DNA of 64,000 bases from Bacteroides salyersiae WAL 10018 = DSM 18765 = JCM 12988 (GTDB lineage: Bacteria > Bacteroidota > Bacteroidia > Bacteroidales > Bacteroidaceae), in NCBI RefSeq assembly GCF_000381365.1, contig NZ_KB905466.1:2005207-2069206 (forward strand), read 5' to 3'. How positions within the stretch are numbered: the stretch's first letter is position 1; every line of letters starts with the position of its first letter. Below, piece after piece: positions 55,305 to 64,000 of the stretch. Made by a program: the position numbers and the translations under genes. Under the pieces are notes generated by a model. That model saw only the letters and a program-made list of their open reading frames with translations. It was not told the origin of the DNA and searched no databases.

Positions 55305-56567
55305 TTATTCATTGTCTTCAAACTCCGATTTCAAAATACGTAATACCTCGTCCACAGTTTCCTCTTCCAGGTCCGTCTTTTCGATCAACATCTCACGAGG
55401 TGCATTCAATACTGCCTTAGCCGTATCGATTCCGATAGCTTTGATAGCATCGATTACCCATCCGTCGATTTCATCTTTGAACTCTTCCAGATAGATATCT
55501 TCATCCTGCGCACTCTCATCCAGTTCACGGAACACGTCGATAGTGTACTCGGTCAACATACTGGCAAGTTTGATATTCAAACCGCCTTTACCAATAGCCA
55601 GCGAAACCTCTTCCGGGCGAAGGAAAACCTCAGCCTTGCGTTCTTCTTCATTCAATCGTATAGAAGAAATCTTTGCCGGGCTCAAGGCACGCTGAATAAA
55701 CAAGGAGATATTCGATGTATAGTTAATCACATCGATGTTCTCATTGCGAAGTTCACGAACGATGCCATGAATACGACTTCCTTTTACACCTACACAGGCT
55801 CCTACCGGGTCGATTCTGTCATCATAAGACTCTACCGCAATTTTGGCACGTTCGCCGGGGATGCGGGCAATCTTTTTAATGGTGATCAGGCCATCGTTAA
55901 TTTCCGGTACTTCCATTTCGAACAGACGCTGCAGGAAAACAGGAGATGTACGCGAAAGGATAATTTTCGGATTATTGTTTTTGTTATCCACACGGGCCAC
56001 CACTGCACGTGCCGTTTCTCCTTTACGATAAAAATCCGCCGGAATCTGTTCTGTCTTTGGCAGCAACAGTTCGTTTCCTTCGTCATCCAGCAGCAGCATC
56101 TCTTTTTTCCAAATCTGATATACTTCTGCATTAATGATCGTACCTACTTTATCAATATATTTATTATAAATACTGTCTTTCTCAAGCTCAAGAATCTTAG
56201 AAGCTAACGTCTGGCGGAGATTCAGAATAGCACGACGGCCGAACTTTGCAAAAATCACTTCATCAGTAACCTCTTCACCGACTTCATATGAAGCATCTAT
56301 CTTCTGTGCTTCCGTCAAGGAAATCTGCATATTCGGGTTTGTTAAATCTTCGTCTGCCACTACCTCCCGGTTACGCCATATTTCAAAGTCCCCCTTGTCC
56401 GGGTTCACGATTACGTCGTAATTTTCATCAGTGCCAAACATTTTCGCGATAACACTACGGAACGACTCTTCGAGCACGCTTACCATCGTTGTTCTATCGA
56501 TATTTTTCAGTTCCTTAAATTCCGAAAATGTATCAATCAAGCTGATTGTTTCTTCTTTCTTGGCCAT
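55305..56567 (-). CDS. nusA: Transcription termination/antitermination factor NusA
   Basis: NusA binds RNA polymerase and nascent RNA to tune pausing, termination and antitermination. The 420-residue protein has the N-terminal RNAP-binding domain, an S1 domain (GTIINAEVYQIWKKEMLL near residues 142-159) and two KH domains with GACVGVKGSRIHGIVRELRN and AIGKGGLNIKLASML. It lacks the long C-terminal acidic repeats of E. coli NusA but keeps a short helical end. It starts 2 bp after the rimP stop, so the pair is tightly coupled. Confidence 0.96.
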   Translation of the reverse strand: MAKKEETISLIDTFSEFKELKNIDRTTMVSVLEESFRSVIAKMFGTDENYDVIVNPDKGDFEIWRNREVVADEDLTNPNMQISLTEAQKIDASYEVGEEVTDEVIFAKFGRRAILNLRQTLASKILELEKDSIYNKYIDKVGTIINAEVYQIWKKEMLLLDDEGNELLLPKTEQIPADFYRKGETARAVVARVDNKNNNPKIILSRTSPVFLQRLFEMEVPEINDGLITIKKIARIPGERAKIAVESYDDRIDPVGACVGVKGSRIHGIVRELRNENIDVINYTSNISLFIQRALSPAKISSIRLNEEERKAEVFLRPEEVSLAIGKGGLNIKLASMLTEYTIDVFRELDESAQDEDIYLEEFKDEIDGWVIDAIKAIGIDTAKAVLNAPREMLIEKTDLEEETVDEVLRILKSEFEDNE

Positions 56568-56569
56568 AA

Positions 56570-57037
56570 TTATTTAAAACTAATTAAGTATTTAGTGTAT
56601 TTTATCTCATCATAACGGAAGGTTTCGTCTTCTTCCATCAATTTAGGACGTTTTGCTCCTTCTACTTTCACTTTCTTTTGTACAGCCACCACAAACTTTT
56701 CCTCATCGGCATCTTTCAATACACCGGTCAGCTTGCGGTCATCTTTCGTCAAAACCTCCACATCGCTACCGACATGGTTGTAATACTGTTGCAACACTTT
56801 AAAAGGCTGCCCGATTCCAGCCGAACCTACTTCCAGTTCATAATCTTCCTCTTCACGGTTCAGCTTCGATTCGATAAAGCGGCTCAGCTCCACGCAATCT
56901 TCAATCCAAACACCTTCTGCATGGTCTATCTCGACCACAATCTTGTCATCCGGGCTTACGGTCACTTCCACCAGAAAGTAGTCTTTTCCCTCCAGCCACT
57001 CTTCAACAATCTGACTAACAGTTTTCTTTTCTATCAT
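56570..57037 (-). CDS. rimP: Ribosome maturation factor RimP
   Basis: RimP assists 30S subunit maturation. The 155-residue protein has the two-domain RimP pattern: an N-terminal alpha/beta domain with VEIDHAEGVWIEDCVELSRF near residues 31-50 and YELEVGSAGIGQPF, then a C-terminal SH3-like domain (GVLKDADEEKFVVAVQK). Nearby nusA and infB support the call: rimP-nusA-infB is a widely conserved order. The operon's promoter lies about 65 bp upstream. Confidence 0.93.
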   Translation of the reverse strand: MIEKKTVSQIVEEWLEGKDYFLVEVTVSPDDKIVVEIDHAEGVWIEDCVELSRFIESKLNREEEDYELEVGSAGIGQPFKVLQQYYNHVGSDVEVLTKDDRKLTGVLKDADEEKFVVAVQKKVKVEGAKRPKLMEEDETFRYDEIKYTKYLISFK

Positions 57038-57103
57038 TGATTAGCTATATAAGAACAAAAAAAGGAGCTTAATCGCCCCTCCACCTTTCATCCATTTCGG
57101 GTG

Positions 57104-57134
57104 CAAAGATATAAATAATCTGTTCGACTACAAA
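57104..57134 (-). promoter_or_regulatory. Bacteroides-type promoter of the rimP-nusA-infB-cvpA-suf operon
   Basis: On the minus strand TTTG (57134-57131) and TATCTTTG (57111-57104) are exactly 19 nt apart. The leader would be about 60 nt. Confidence 0.85.
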
Positions 57135-57255
57135 ATATTAGAGAAAAAAAGTTTATTATAACATTGCCCATAAAGAGCATGATGAAATTTTGCGTAATCA
57201 ACGAAGAGAGTACTATTCGCATCAATTTTGACTATTTCGGTACATTATCCACATC

Positions 57256-57530
57256 GTTTTTACCCCCTTCACTCTCTTCACCTTTTTCGCTTAACCGCTC
57301 TATTCATCGGTAATACAGGGTGAAGGTGCAATCTGGTTTTCCAAGCATAATGCGCACCGTCCATATGCATGGTGCCTACGAGTAGTATCCACGGTGCTTA
57401 CAAGCCGTAAACACAGTACTTGGAAGACATTTGCATAAAGACTGGAGAACGGGAGCAGCCCTTCACCCTGTATTACCGATGAATAAAGCGATTAAGCGAA
57501 AAAGGTGAAGGGAGTGAAGGCAGTAAAAAT
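57256..57530. repeat. Long inverted-repeat element, copy B
   Basis: Left arm 57256-57326 and right arm 57459-57530 are nearly perfect inverses over about 71 bp, sharing CCTTCAC, TTCACCTTTTTCGCTTAA and CATCGGTAATACAGGGTGAA with each other and closely matching copy A (22251-22549). The 132-bp middle has a small inverted repeat GCACCGT...ATGGTGC (57353-57374), as copy A does. No coding frame. Confidence 0.87.
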
Positions 57531-57734
57531 ATCATAGGGCAGGTATTCTGAAGAATAAAAAACACCTGCCGAAAAACAATATTGTACTTTTTCTTAAAAC
57601 CTACCACTTCTTCTCCCGGCCTCTCCCCCAGTTAACGTACATGTAATCCTTTTACCCAACCCATGCAAAACAAATGACAGAAAGGACAGTGTAAACATCA
57701 AAACAGACATGACACCCCACATACAATTCGGCTA

Positions 57735-57742
57735 CTTTTGTA
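57735..57742 (+). promoter_or_regulatory. Putative -7 box for the first MG2/plug gene
   Basis: TACTTTTG, about 95 bp before the start; no good -33 element. Confidence 0.4.
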
Positions 57743-57836
57743 AAATCAATTGAACAAATTTCATTCAATCACAGCAAGCAAGTTAGTGAAACCCAATTTA
57801 CTATCACACTAACCTGCATGCACTTTTTAATATTAT

Positions 57837-60497
57837 ATGAAAACATGCATCTATTTAATATTTTCTTTATATGCCATATGCATTCAAGCTCAAGATATCT
57901 ACAATAATTTAAACCAAAAGTTCACTCAATATTTAATCAAGACGCTCCCCGAAAACATTTATGTACAAACTGACAAGCCCTATTATGTAGTAGAAGACCC
58001 CATCTGGATGAAAGCTTTTGTAGTGAATGCACAATTACTTCAACCCTCACCCAGCAACTTTGTTTATGTAGAACTCATAAATCAGCAAAATGAAATACTA
58101 AACAGAATAAAGCTAAAAAAAGATTCTGCCGGATTTCAAGGATATATCAAATTAAACGAGCACATCCTCGCCGGAGAGTATGCACTCCGTGCCTATACAA
58201 ATTGGATGAGAAACGAAGTGCCGGAATACTTCTTCCAAAAAAATATTACTATTGAACGAGTGAAGCAAACACCCCAGCTACTCACTATAAAATATATTCC
58301 TATCGAAAAAGACAGATTACAAGCCGTTGCCAAATATACATATAGCGACGGTTCAGCTATCAAAGGACGAAGAATAGATTTTACATACACCAAAGACGGA
58401 CGTAAATATAGAAAAAACTATTCTGTCACTAATAATGAGGGAGAAATACGATTCAACATTCGGTTGAATGAAGAAAAACCTGATAAGCAGAAGCTGACAG
58501 CAACCATTTTCGATCAGAAATGGATCATCTCGCACGAACAGAATTTCGTTATTCCTAACCTCAAAAAAGATTTTGATGTACAGTTCTTCCCGGAAAGCGG
58601 CACATTATTAACAGAGACATGGCAATTTGTAGCTTTCAAAGCGATCGGTCCAGACGGACTATGTGAACACATCTCGGGAAAAGTGATCAGCGAAGGAGGA
58701 AATGAAATAGCCCAAATACACACCCAGCATGACGGTATGGGAAAGTTTGCACTGTGGCCTCACAAAGATAGTATATATTATGCTGTGGTAACTAACCGGG
58801 AGGGTGTTGAGAAAAAGCTCAAACTTCCCGAAGCACGAATTGAGGGAATGACACTCCGGCTTAACATTAAAGAGGAAAATTGCCTCTACTCTATTGAGAA
58901 TCATACGGCATACTCAACGGATAGTTTATTTCTAATTGCCCATACACGTGGAATGATTTCCGTAACCAGACAACTGACCGAAGAGAAAAGAAGCGGAAAG
59001 TTTTCTTTAAGCCAATGCCCTGAAGGTATCTTGAATGTTGCCGTCGTCGACCGGATAGGAAACGTATTCTGCGAACGAATGTTATATGTCAAGAAAGCAC
59101 ATAGCCCGGCTGTACAAATTAAAACCAATTCACAGGAATACGGAAAACGAGAGAGAGTGGAAATGCTACTAAATACCGGACAGAAAGGAGAATTTTCCCT
59201 GTCTGTTACTGATGCGAAAGTTGTGAAATGGGATTCTCTGAATAACCATATCATCAGCCAATTATTACTGAAATCAGAAATCAAAGGACACATCGAAAAA
59301 CCCGGATATTATTTCACAAGTGATAACAAGGTAGTCAACGAGCATTTAGATCTCCTAATGCTTACGCAAGGATGGAGACGCTATAATTTACCGAACATCT
59401 TACAACAACAAGTACCGGAAATGAAAATACCTTTAGAGCGGGGACAGGCTTTGAGTGGAAGAGTAAAACCTTTTCTCCGAAAGAAAATTAAGGGGGCAGA
59501 AGTAGTAGGATTCACTGATAAGTTGAAAGCCATACATGCAAAAGTAGATACCTCCGGAAATTATGTTTTCGAAGGAATTGAATTTCCGGATAGTACGCCA
59601 TTCACAATCAATGCAGTTAATAAGAAAGGAAAAGCAAAAGGAATCATGATTTATCCGTCACCGGAGATATTTCCCGACACAAGAAACCTATTTATCCCAA
59701 ATCCACACCACTTTGAGGAAGTGGAGGCACACCTTAGGCTATACAAAGAAACATATATACAAAACGATATAAGTAAAGAGATTGTATTAGATGACATCGT
59801 TGTGACACAAAAATATATCAGTCAGACCGGTAAGTTGGCAGGTGAATTTGCCGCTTATGCGGATTATGTTGTAACAGACAAAACGATCGAGGAAGAATAT
59901 AAGAATAAATCCGTGGCAGACATAATACATACTGCCATCATGCAACGTTTCCCTGGCATCACTATGGTAGAGGAAGACCATTTTTGGTATAGAGGAAAGC
60001 CACTACGATTTGCTGTTGACATGAAACTGATTCAATACGATGAATTACGATTCTATATGGCTGAAGAGATTGCATCAATCTCCTTCTTTAAAGAAGCCTC
60101 TGAGGTGCCTCTATATGTACCCATGCATGACGAATTCATAACGGCTCAAATGAACAAATATAGAGGAGTGATCCTTATCGAATTAAAAAAAGGGGGTATA
60201 GCTCACTACTTCCGCCCCTCACTCGGTCTGGCTACTCTCTATCCGTTAGGCTACCAAAAGCCGGCAGAGTTTTATTCACCCAAATACGATGTGCCCGATT
60301 CGTTACAAGCCGATAAAACTGATTTCAGAACCACCGTTTATTGGAATCCCAAGATACAAACCGATTCTACCGGACATGCCAAAGTATCTTTCTACACCAC
60401 GGATATGAAACATGATATGGAATACATATTGGAAGGTATTACCGAGAACGGAATACCTTGCCGGGCGACAGGACGGATAAAAGTGAAGAAAGAATAG
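57837..60497 (+). CDS. Exported MG2-like/TonB-plug-like protein, paralog 1
   Basis: An 886-residue protein with signal peptide MKTCIYLIFSLYAICIQAQ. Residues ~38-130 (YVQTDKPYYVVEDPIWMKAF, LAGEYALRAYTNWM) match the MG2-type macroglobulin-like domain of Bacteroidetes envelope proteins. Residues ~665-760 (GKLAGEFAAYADYVVTD, KSVADIIHT, WYRGKPLRFAVDM) resemble the TonB-receptor plug domain, but no beta-barrel follows, so it is not a transporter. The C-terminus has TVYWNPKIQTDSTGHAKVSF, typical of this family. It is the first of two tandem paralogs. A role in surface sensing or sorting is only a guess. Confidence 0.75.
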   Translation: MKTCIYLIFSLYAICIQAQDIYNNLNQKFTQYLIKTLPENIYVQTDKPYYVVEDPIWMKAFVVNAQLLQPSPSNFVYVELINQQNEILNRIKLKKDSAGFQGYIKLNEHILAGEYALRAYTNWMRNEVPEYFFQKNITIERVKQTPQLLTIKYIPIEKDRLQAVAKYTYSDGSAIKGRRIDFTYTKDGRKYRKNYSVTNNEGEIRFNIRLNEEKPDKQKLTATIFDQKWIISHEQNFVIPNLKKDFDVQFFPESGTLLTETWQFVAFKAIGPDGLCEHISGKVISEGGNEIAQIHTQHDGMGKFALWPHKDSIYYAVVTNREGVEKKLKLPEARIEGMTLRLNIKEENCLYSIENHTAYSTDSLFLIAHTRGMISVTRQLTEEKRSGKFSLSQCPEGILNVAVVDRIGNVFCERMLYVKKAHSPAVQIKTNSQEYGKRERVEMLLNTGQKGEFSLSVTDAKVVKWDSLNNHIISQLLLKSEIKGHIEKPGYYFTSDNKVVNEHLDLLMLTQGWRRYNLPNILQQQVPEMKIPLERGQALSGRVKPFLRKKIKGAEVVGFTDKLKAIHAKVDTSGNYVFEGIEFPDSTPFTINAVNKKGKAKGIMIYPSPEIFPDTRNLFIPNPHHFEEVEAHLRLYKETYIQNDISKEIVLDDIVVTQKYISQTGKLAGEFAAYADYVVTDKTIEEEYKNKSVADIIHTAIMQRFPGITMVEEDHFWYRGKPLRFAVDMKLIQYDELRFYMAEEIASISFFKEASEVPLYVPMHDEFITAQMNKYRGVILIELKKGGIAHYFRPSLGLATLYPLGYQKPAEFYSPKYDVPDSLQADKTDFRTTVYWNPKIQTDSTGHAKVSFYTTDMKHDMEYILEGITENGIPCRATGRIKVKKE

Positions 60498-60520
60498 GGT
60501 AAATACCTAAAAAGAGTAGG

Positions 60521-60548
60521 GAAGTCCCTTTCCTTCGGGGATTTTCCT
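60521..60548 (+). terminator. Possible hairpin between the two paralogs
   Basis: GGAAGTCCC and GGGGATTTTCC can pair with small bulges around TTTCCTTC, followed by TTTCTT; the pairing is imperfect. Confidence 0.35.
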
Positions 60549-60552
60549 TTCT

Positions 60553-60560
60553 TACTTTTG
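60553..60560 (+). promoter_or_regulatory. Putative -7 box for the second MG2/plug gene
   Basis: TACTTTTG, 23 bp before the ATG at 60583; no clear -33 element. Confidence 0.4.
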
Positions 60561-60582
60561 AAAAATCAAAATCTTATTATGT

Positions 60583-63387
60583 ATGAAACACATCATTTCT
60601 ATTTTATTCATTTGTTTGTCAAATATGACTTCTCAAGCACAAAATAGTCCAAGTGATCTCAACCGGAAATTTGTCAATTATCTGACTTCCTCCCTCTCTG
60701 AAAGCATTTATTTACAAACTGATAAGCCCTATTATACGACAGAAGATACAATCTGGTTAAAAGCTTACGTAGTTAATGCACAAATTTACCAACCATCGCC
60801 CAGTAATTTTGTATATATAGAATTGATCAATCAACTCGACAGCGTGGAAAGGAGGATAAAAATCCGAAAAGAAAACAATGCTTTTTCCGGATATTTAGCC
60901 CTTGATAAAAAGCTTATTCCCGGAGAATATGCCTTACGCGCATATACCAATTGGATGCGAAATGATTCACCAGATTACTTTTTCCAAAAGAATATCTCAA
61001 TCAGTAAAGTCATACAAAACCCTAAAATACTGACCGCCAAATTCTATCCGGCAAAGGAGAATAAACAACAAGCCCTTATTCAATATACTTATAGTGACGG
61101 TTCCCCGATTAAAAATTGCCGGATCGATTTTGCTTATAACAGGAATGGTAAGAAATATCGGAAAAGATATGCCTTAACCGATTCTAAAGGAGAAATCGAA
61201 TTACAAATACAGCAGCAAGATCGTCCCACAGAAAAACAACAATTATCAGCTACTGTCTTTGATAATAAAGGAGGAATCATCTATGAACAAAAGTTTGCCA
61301 TACCCGAAAGAGGAGAAGATTTTGACGTCCAATTTTTTCCCGAAAGCGGAATATTATTGGCAGGCACTCCTCAAACAGTCGCATTCAAAGCCATAGGAGC
61401 AGACGGGTTGAGTACCTCTGTATCCGGAAAAGTGTTCAGCGCGGGAGGAACATTTATGGCTGACATAACGACCCTGCACAATGGCATGGGAAAGTTTCCG
61501 CTATTAGCACAAAAGGATAGTATCTATTTAGCAATTATCACCGACAATAAAGGGATTGAAAAGCAATTCCGACTCCCCAAAGTACAAGAGAAAGGAATAA
61601 CGTTACAACTCCGCCAACAGGGAGAGACTTGTATTTACATGCTCGAAAACAATACGAACTTCCCAACGGACAGCTTACTGATAATTGCCCATACTCGGGG
61701 GATACCTTCAATAGTCAAGCCACTAACTACAAACAACAAAACCGGTAAGTTCTCTCTAAGCCAAGTACCCGAAGGTATTCTTAACGTAGCAATCACCAAC
61801 CAAACGGGCCGGGTATTCTGCGAACGAATGATGTACATAAAAAAGGAAACTCATATTACCCCCCGGATACAAACCGACCAAGCTGCATATGGGCAAAGAG
61901 AAAAAGTAGAAATGCAAATAAGTCTACCCGGCAATGGAGACTTCGCCCTTTCTGTCACTGATGCCCAACTTATAAAATGGGATTCATTGGAAAACAATAT
62001 TAGTACTCAGCTTTTAATGAAGTCAGAATTAAGAGGGCATATAGAAAGCCCTAACTACTACTTCACTGCAAACACAACACAGATAAACGAACATCTGGAC
62101 CTGTTGATGCTAACCCAAGGATGGAAAAAATACGATTTGTCATCTATCTTACAGGAACATGTACCTCAACCCCAACATCCGATGGAGATAGGACAATCAC
62201 TTACCGGAAAGGTTAAGCCGCTCTTCTGGAAAAGCATGAACGGAATAGAGGTTGTCGGCTTCAGTAATCACTGGAAAGCCGTACACGCACAAGTAGACAG
62301 CGTAGGGAACTACTTTTTCAACGGAATTGAGTTTCCGGATAGTACCGCATTCACCATTAACGCCATTAATAAAAGAGGAAAAGCGAAAGGGGTAATGATT
62401 TACCCGGACGCAGAGGTATTTCCGGATTCCAAAACATTCATCCCCGCCCCCAAAGGAGTCATACAAGAAAGAACTCAAAGTGCGATGGACGAATACCATC
62501 AAATTTATCGGCAGAATAATATCTGGAAAGAGATTATGTTGGATGAGATAAACGTTACAGCCAAATATATCAGCAAGACAGGAAAATTAGCAGGGGAGTT
62601 TGCCGGATATGCCGATTATGTAATAACCGACAGGATGATAGAAGCAGAATACAAAAATAAGAGTGTGTGGGATATTGTCTATGAAAACATTATACTCAAA
62701 ACACCGGGAATCGGAAAATTAACAGAAGACCAATATATATACCGAGGAAAAGAGCTGCGTTTTGTTGTAGATATGAACCTGGTAGAATCTACTGACTTGC
62801 AATACTATATGGCAAGTGAGATCGCATCTATCTCTTTTTTCCGGGATGCTCAAAGCGTACCGGTTTATGTCCCGAATGCACCTTTCCTGAAAGGAGCCGA
62901 ATGGCAGGTAGGCCCCAAACTGAAAGAGAGTAACACGATCACCGGAGGAGTAAGCTTTAAGGAAAAAATAGAAGAAGGGTGGAAAAACGATGCAAACGAG
63001 AATACCGGATGGAAGAATACAGACTTTCAGAAGCATACCGCCGAAATGGACAAATACAAAGGTGTCATTCTCATCGAATTGAAGAATGGAGGCTCCGCCC
63101 ATTATTATCGCCCATCGCTGGGATTGGCTACCCTTTATCCGTTAGGTTACCAGAAGCCAGCAGAGTTTTATTCACCCCAATACGATGTACCCGATTCGCT
63201 ACAAACCGACAAGACCGATTTTAGGACAACTATTTATTGGAATCCCCAAATACAAACCGATTCTACCGGACGTACCAAAGTATCTTTCTATACCACAGAT
63301 ATGAATCACGATATGGAATACGTACTGGAAGGGATTACTGAAAATGGAGTACCCTGCAGAGTTACAGGACGGATAAAGACTAAATAG
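60583..63387 (+). CDS. Exported MG2-like/TonB-plug-like protein, paralog 2
   Basis: A 934-residue paralog of the preceding protein, with signal peptide MKHIISILFICLSNMTSQAQ, the same MG2-type part (YLQTDKPYYTTEDTIWLKAY) and plug-like part (GKLAGEFAGYADYVITD, YIYRGKELRFVVDM). It differs by an insertion of about 45 residues after SISFFRDAQSVPVYVP (APFLKGAEWQVGPKLKES and on to GWKNTDFQKH). The last ~90 residues are nearly identical to paralog 1 at both protein and DNA level, which suggests recent duplication or gene conversion. Function unknown. Confidence 0.75.
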   Translation: MKHIISILFICLSNMTSQAQNSPSDLNRKFVNYLTSSLSESIYLQTDKPYYTTEDTIWLKAYVVNAQIYQPSPSNFVYIELINQLDSVERRIKIRKENNAFSGYLALDKKLIPGEYALRAYTNWMRNDSPDYFFQKNISISKVIQNPKILTAKFYPAKENKQQALIQYTYSDGSPIKNCRIDFAYNRNGKKYRKRYALTDSKGEIELQIQQQDRPTEKQQLSATVFDNKGGIIYEQKFAIPERGEDFDVQFFPESGILLAGTPQTVAFKAIGADGLSTSVSGKVFSAGGTFMADITTLHNGMGKFPLLAQKDSIYLAIITDNKGIEKQFRLPKVQEKGITLQLRQQGETCIYMLENNTNFPTDSLLIIAHTRGIPSIVKPLTTNNKTGKFSLSQVPEGILNVAITNQTGRVFCERMMYIKKETHITPRIQTDQAAYGQREKVEMQISLPGNGDFALSVTDAQLIKWDSLENNISTQLLMKSELRGHIESPNYYFTANTTQINEHLDLLMLTQGWKKYDLSSILQEHVPQPQHPMEIGQSLTGKVKPLFWKSMNGIEVVGFSNHWKAVHAQVDSVGNYFFNGIEFPDSTAFTINAINKRGKAKGVMIYPDAEVFPDSKTFIPAPKGVIQERTQSAMDEYHQIYRQNNIWKEIMLDEINVTAKYISKTGKLAGEFAGYADYVITDRMIEAEYKNKSVWDIVYENIILKTPGIGKLTEDQYIYRGKELRFVVDMNLVESTDLQYYMASEIASISFFRDAQSVPVYVPNAPFLKGAEWQVGPKLKESNTITGGVSFKEKIEEGWKNDANENTGWKNTDFQKHTAEMDKYKGVILIELKNGGSAHYYRPSLGLATLYPLGYQKPAEFYSPQYDVPDSLQTDKTDFRTTIYWNPQIQTDSTGRTKVSFYTTDMNHDMEYVLEGITENGVPCRVTGRIKTK

Positions 63388-63543
63388 GACTTGCATCCAA
63401 GTAGAGTGATATTACTTAATTCAAGGTTTCAAAAAATAGAATATCCGTATCAAACGTTTTTTTCAAACCGAATTATTGTCGGAATAATACATATTTGCTA
63501 TAAAATGAGTGCTTCGTTACTATAGAATCAGGATTTTCTACGC

Positions 63544-63551
63544 TAAATTTG
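63544..63551 (+). promoter_or_regulatory. Putative -7 box for the GH2-type gene
   Basis: TAAATTTG, 46 bp before the ATG at 63597; fits the consensus, -33 element unclear. Confidence 0.45.
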
Positions 63552-63596
63552 CCATATCATCCTTATCAATATTGTTATCTTAAATTTTATGCACTC

Positions 63597-64000
63597 ATGT
63601 ACATACGAATGAAATTTATTATTGTTGTTGTTTTATGTTTATTCCCTTTTTTGCAATCTTCCGCCCAATTGCGCCAAAAACTTCTATTGGATCAAGAATG
63701 GGAGTTCCGTTCAGACAAAGACGGAAATAATTTAACTTGGGAAAAAGTAACAGTCCCGCATACCTGGAATGCAACAGATGGCCTGACTCCCGACTACTAT
63801 CGGGGAACGGGCGAATACCGCTATCATCTGAACATATTGCCGGAGATGTTAAAACAACGTGCTTTCCTACGTTTTGAAGCAGTCAGCCAAGTAGCTGATG
63901 TCTTTGTGAACGGCATCCCGGTGGGGAACCATAAAGGTTCATTTAATGCTTTCTGTTTTGAGATAACTTCTTCATTAAAAAAGGGAGACAACCTTATAGA
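63597..64000 (+). CDS. Partial glycoside hydrolase family 2-type protein (N-terminus)
   Basis: The frame is open to the right edge, giving about 134 residues. It begins with a signal peptide (MKFIIVVVLCLFPFLQSSAQ from the ATG at 63609; an ATG at 63597 adds four residues). The next part is the sugar-binding jelly-roll domain that opens GH2 enzymes: LLDQEWEFRSD, VTVPHTWNATDG, YRGTGEYRYHL, RFEAVSQVADVFVNGIPVG and HKGSFNAFCFEIT. GH2 includes beta-galactosidases, mannosidases and glucuronidases; the catalytic domain is outside the window, so the substrate cannot be given. Confidence 0.8.
   Translation, partial: MYIRMKFIIVVVLCLFPFLQSSAQLRQKLLLDQEWEFRSDKDGNNLTWEKVTVPHTWNATDGLTPDYYRGTGEYRYHLNILPEMLKQRAFLRFEAVSQVADVFVNGIPVGNHKGSFNAFCFEITSSLKKGDNLI

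Larger units (their letters stand above)
57038..57836. other. Divergent intergenic region between rimP and the 57837 gene
   Basis: Holds the rimP operon promoter (57104-57134), copy B of the inverted-repeat element (57256-57530) and a TACTTTTG box (57735-57742) for the plus-strand gene. No gene recognised. Confidence 0.6.

Overview
The window looks like chromosome from a gut Bacteroides species (B. thetaiotaomicron/ovatus/caccae type). Grounds: many TAnnTTTG-type -7 boxes, several with a TTTG-like element about 17-20 nt upstream (the Bacteroidetes primary sigma signature); lipoboxes followed by acidic residues; SusD-type, DUF5723, DUF6443 and MG2/plug-type envelope proteins; and FtsL, MraY, FtsA and GyrB versions typical of Bacteroidales. 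All identifications come from reading sequence and motifs; no database search was run.

Layout. (1) 1-4912, minus strand, AT-rich accessory operon: a secreted protein with a type IX-like C-terminal sorting domain, a large RHS/YD-type protein, and the start of a DUF6443/RHS protein cut by the window edge. (2) 4913-5550, regulatory gap holding the HU promoter and four 23-bp phased palindromic repeats. (3) 5551-22192, plus strand: an HU/IHF-like protein, then the division and cell wall (dcw) cluster rsmH-ftsL-ftsI-murE-mraY-murD-ftsW-murG-murC-ftsQ-ftsA-ftsZ, then a GatB/YqeY protein. mraZ, murF and ddl are not in the cluster. (4) 22193-28113: a long inverted-repeat element, recO (minus), tRNA-Glu(UUC), rpsT, gyrB, a small exported protein and an acyltransferase. 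(5) 28114-41302: an exported toroid-fold protein, DUF3109 protein, gpmI, corA, a lipoprotein/DUF5723 pair, rnhB, a lipocalin-like lipoprotein and a membrane pyrophosphatase. (6) 41303-44186: a Zn/Cd-type P1B ATPase with its Fur-family regulator, and a YbjQ-type protein. (7) 57037 down to 44236, minus strand: rimP-nusA-infB-cvpA-sufB-sufC-sufD-sufS and an unusual lipoprotein-SusD fusion, apparently read from one strong promoter at 57104-57134. (8) 57038-64000: a second copy of the inverted-repeat element, two tandem MG2/plug-type paralogs, and the start of a GH2-type glycosidase.

How it works together. Most of the window is core machinery: peptidoglycan precursor synthesis (MurC/D/E, MraY, MurG) coupled to septum assembly (FtsL/I/W/Q/A/Z); translation and transcription factors (IF2, NusA, RimP, S20, tRNA-Glu); Fe-S cluster assembly (SufBCDS); DNA topology and repair (GyrB, RecO, RNase HII); and ion/energy metabolism (PPase, CorA, GpmI, metal ATPase).

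The least explained parts are non-coding: the two copies of a roughly 275-300 bp long inverted-repeat element, the 23-bp operator-like array before the HU gene, and a set of word-like inverted or tandem repeats filling the spacers inside the dcw and suf operons. The least explained proteins are the RHS/sorting-domain operon, the SusD fusion without a SusC partner, and the tandem MG2/plug pair.
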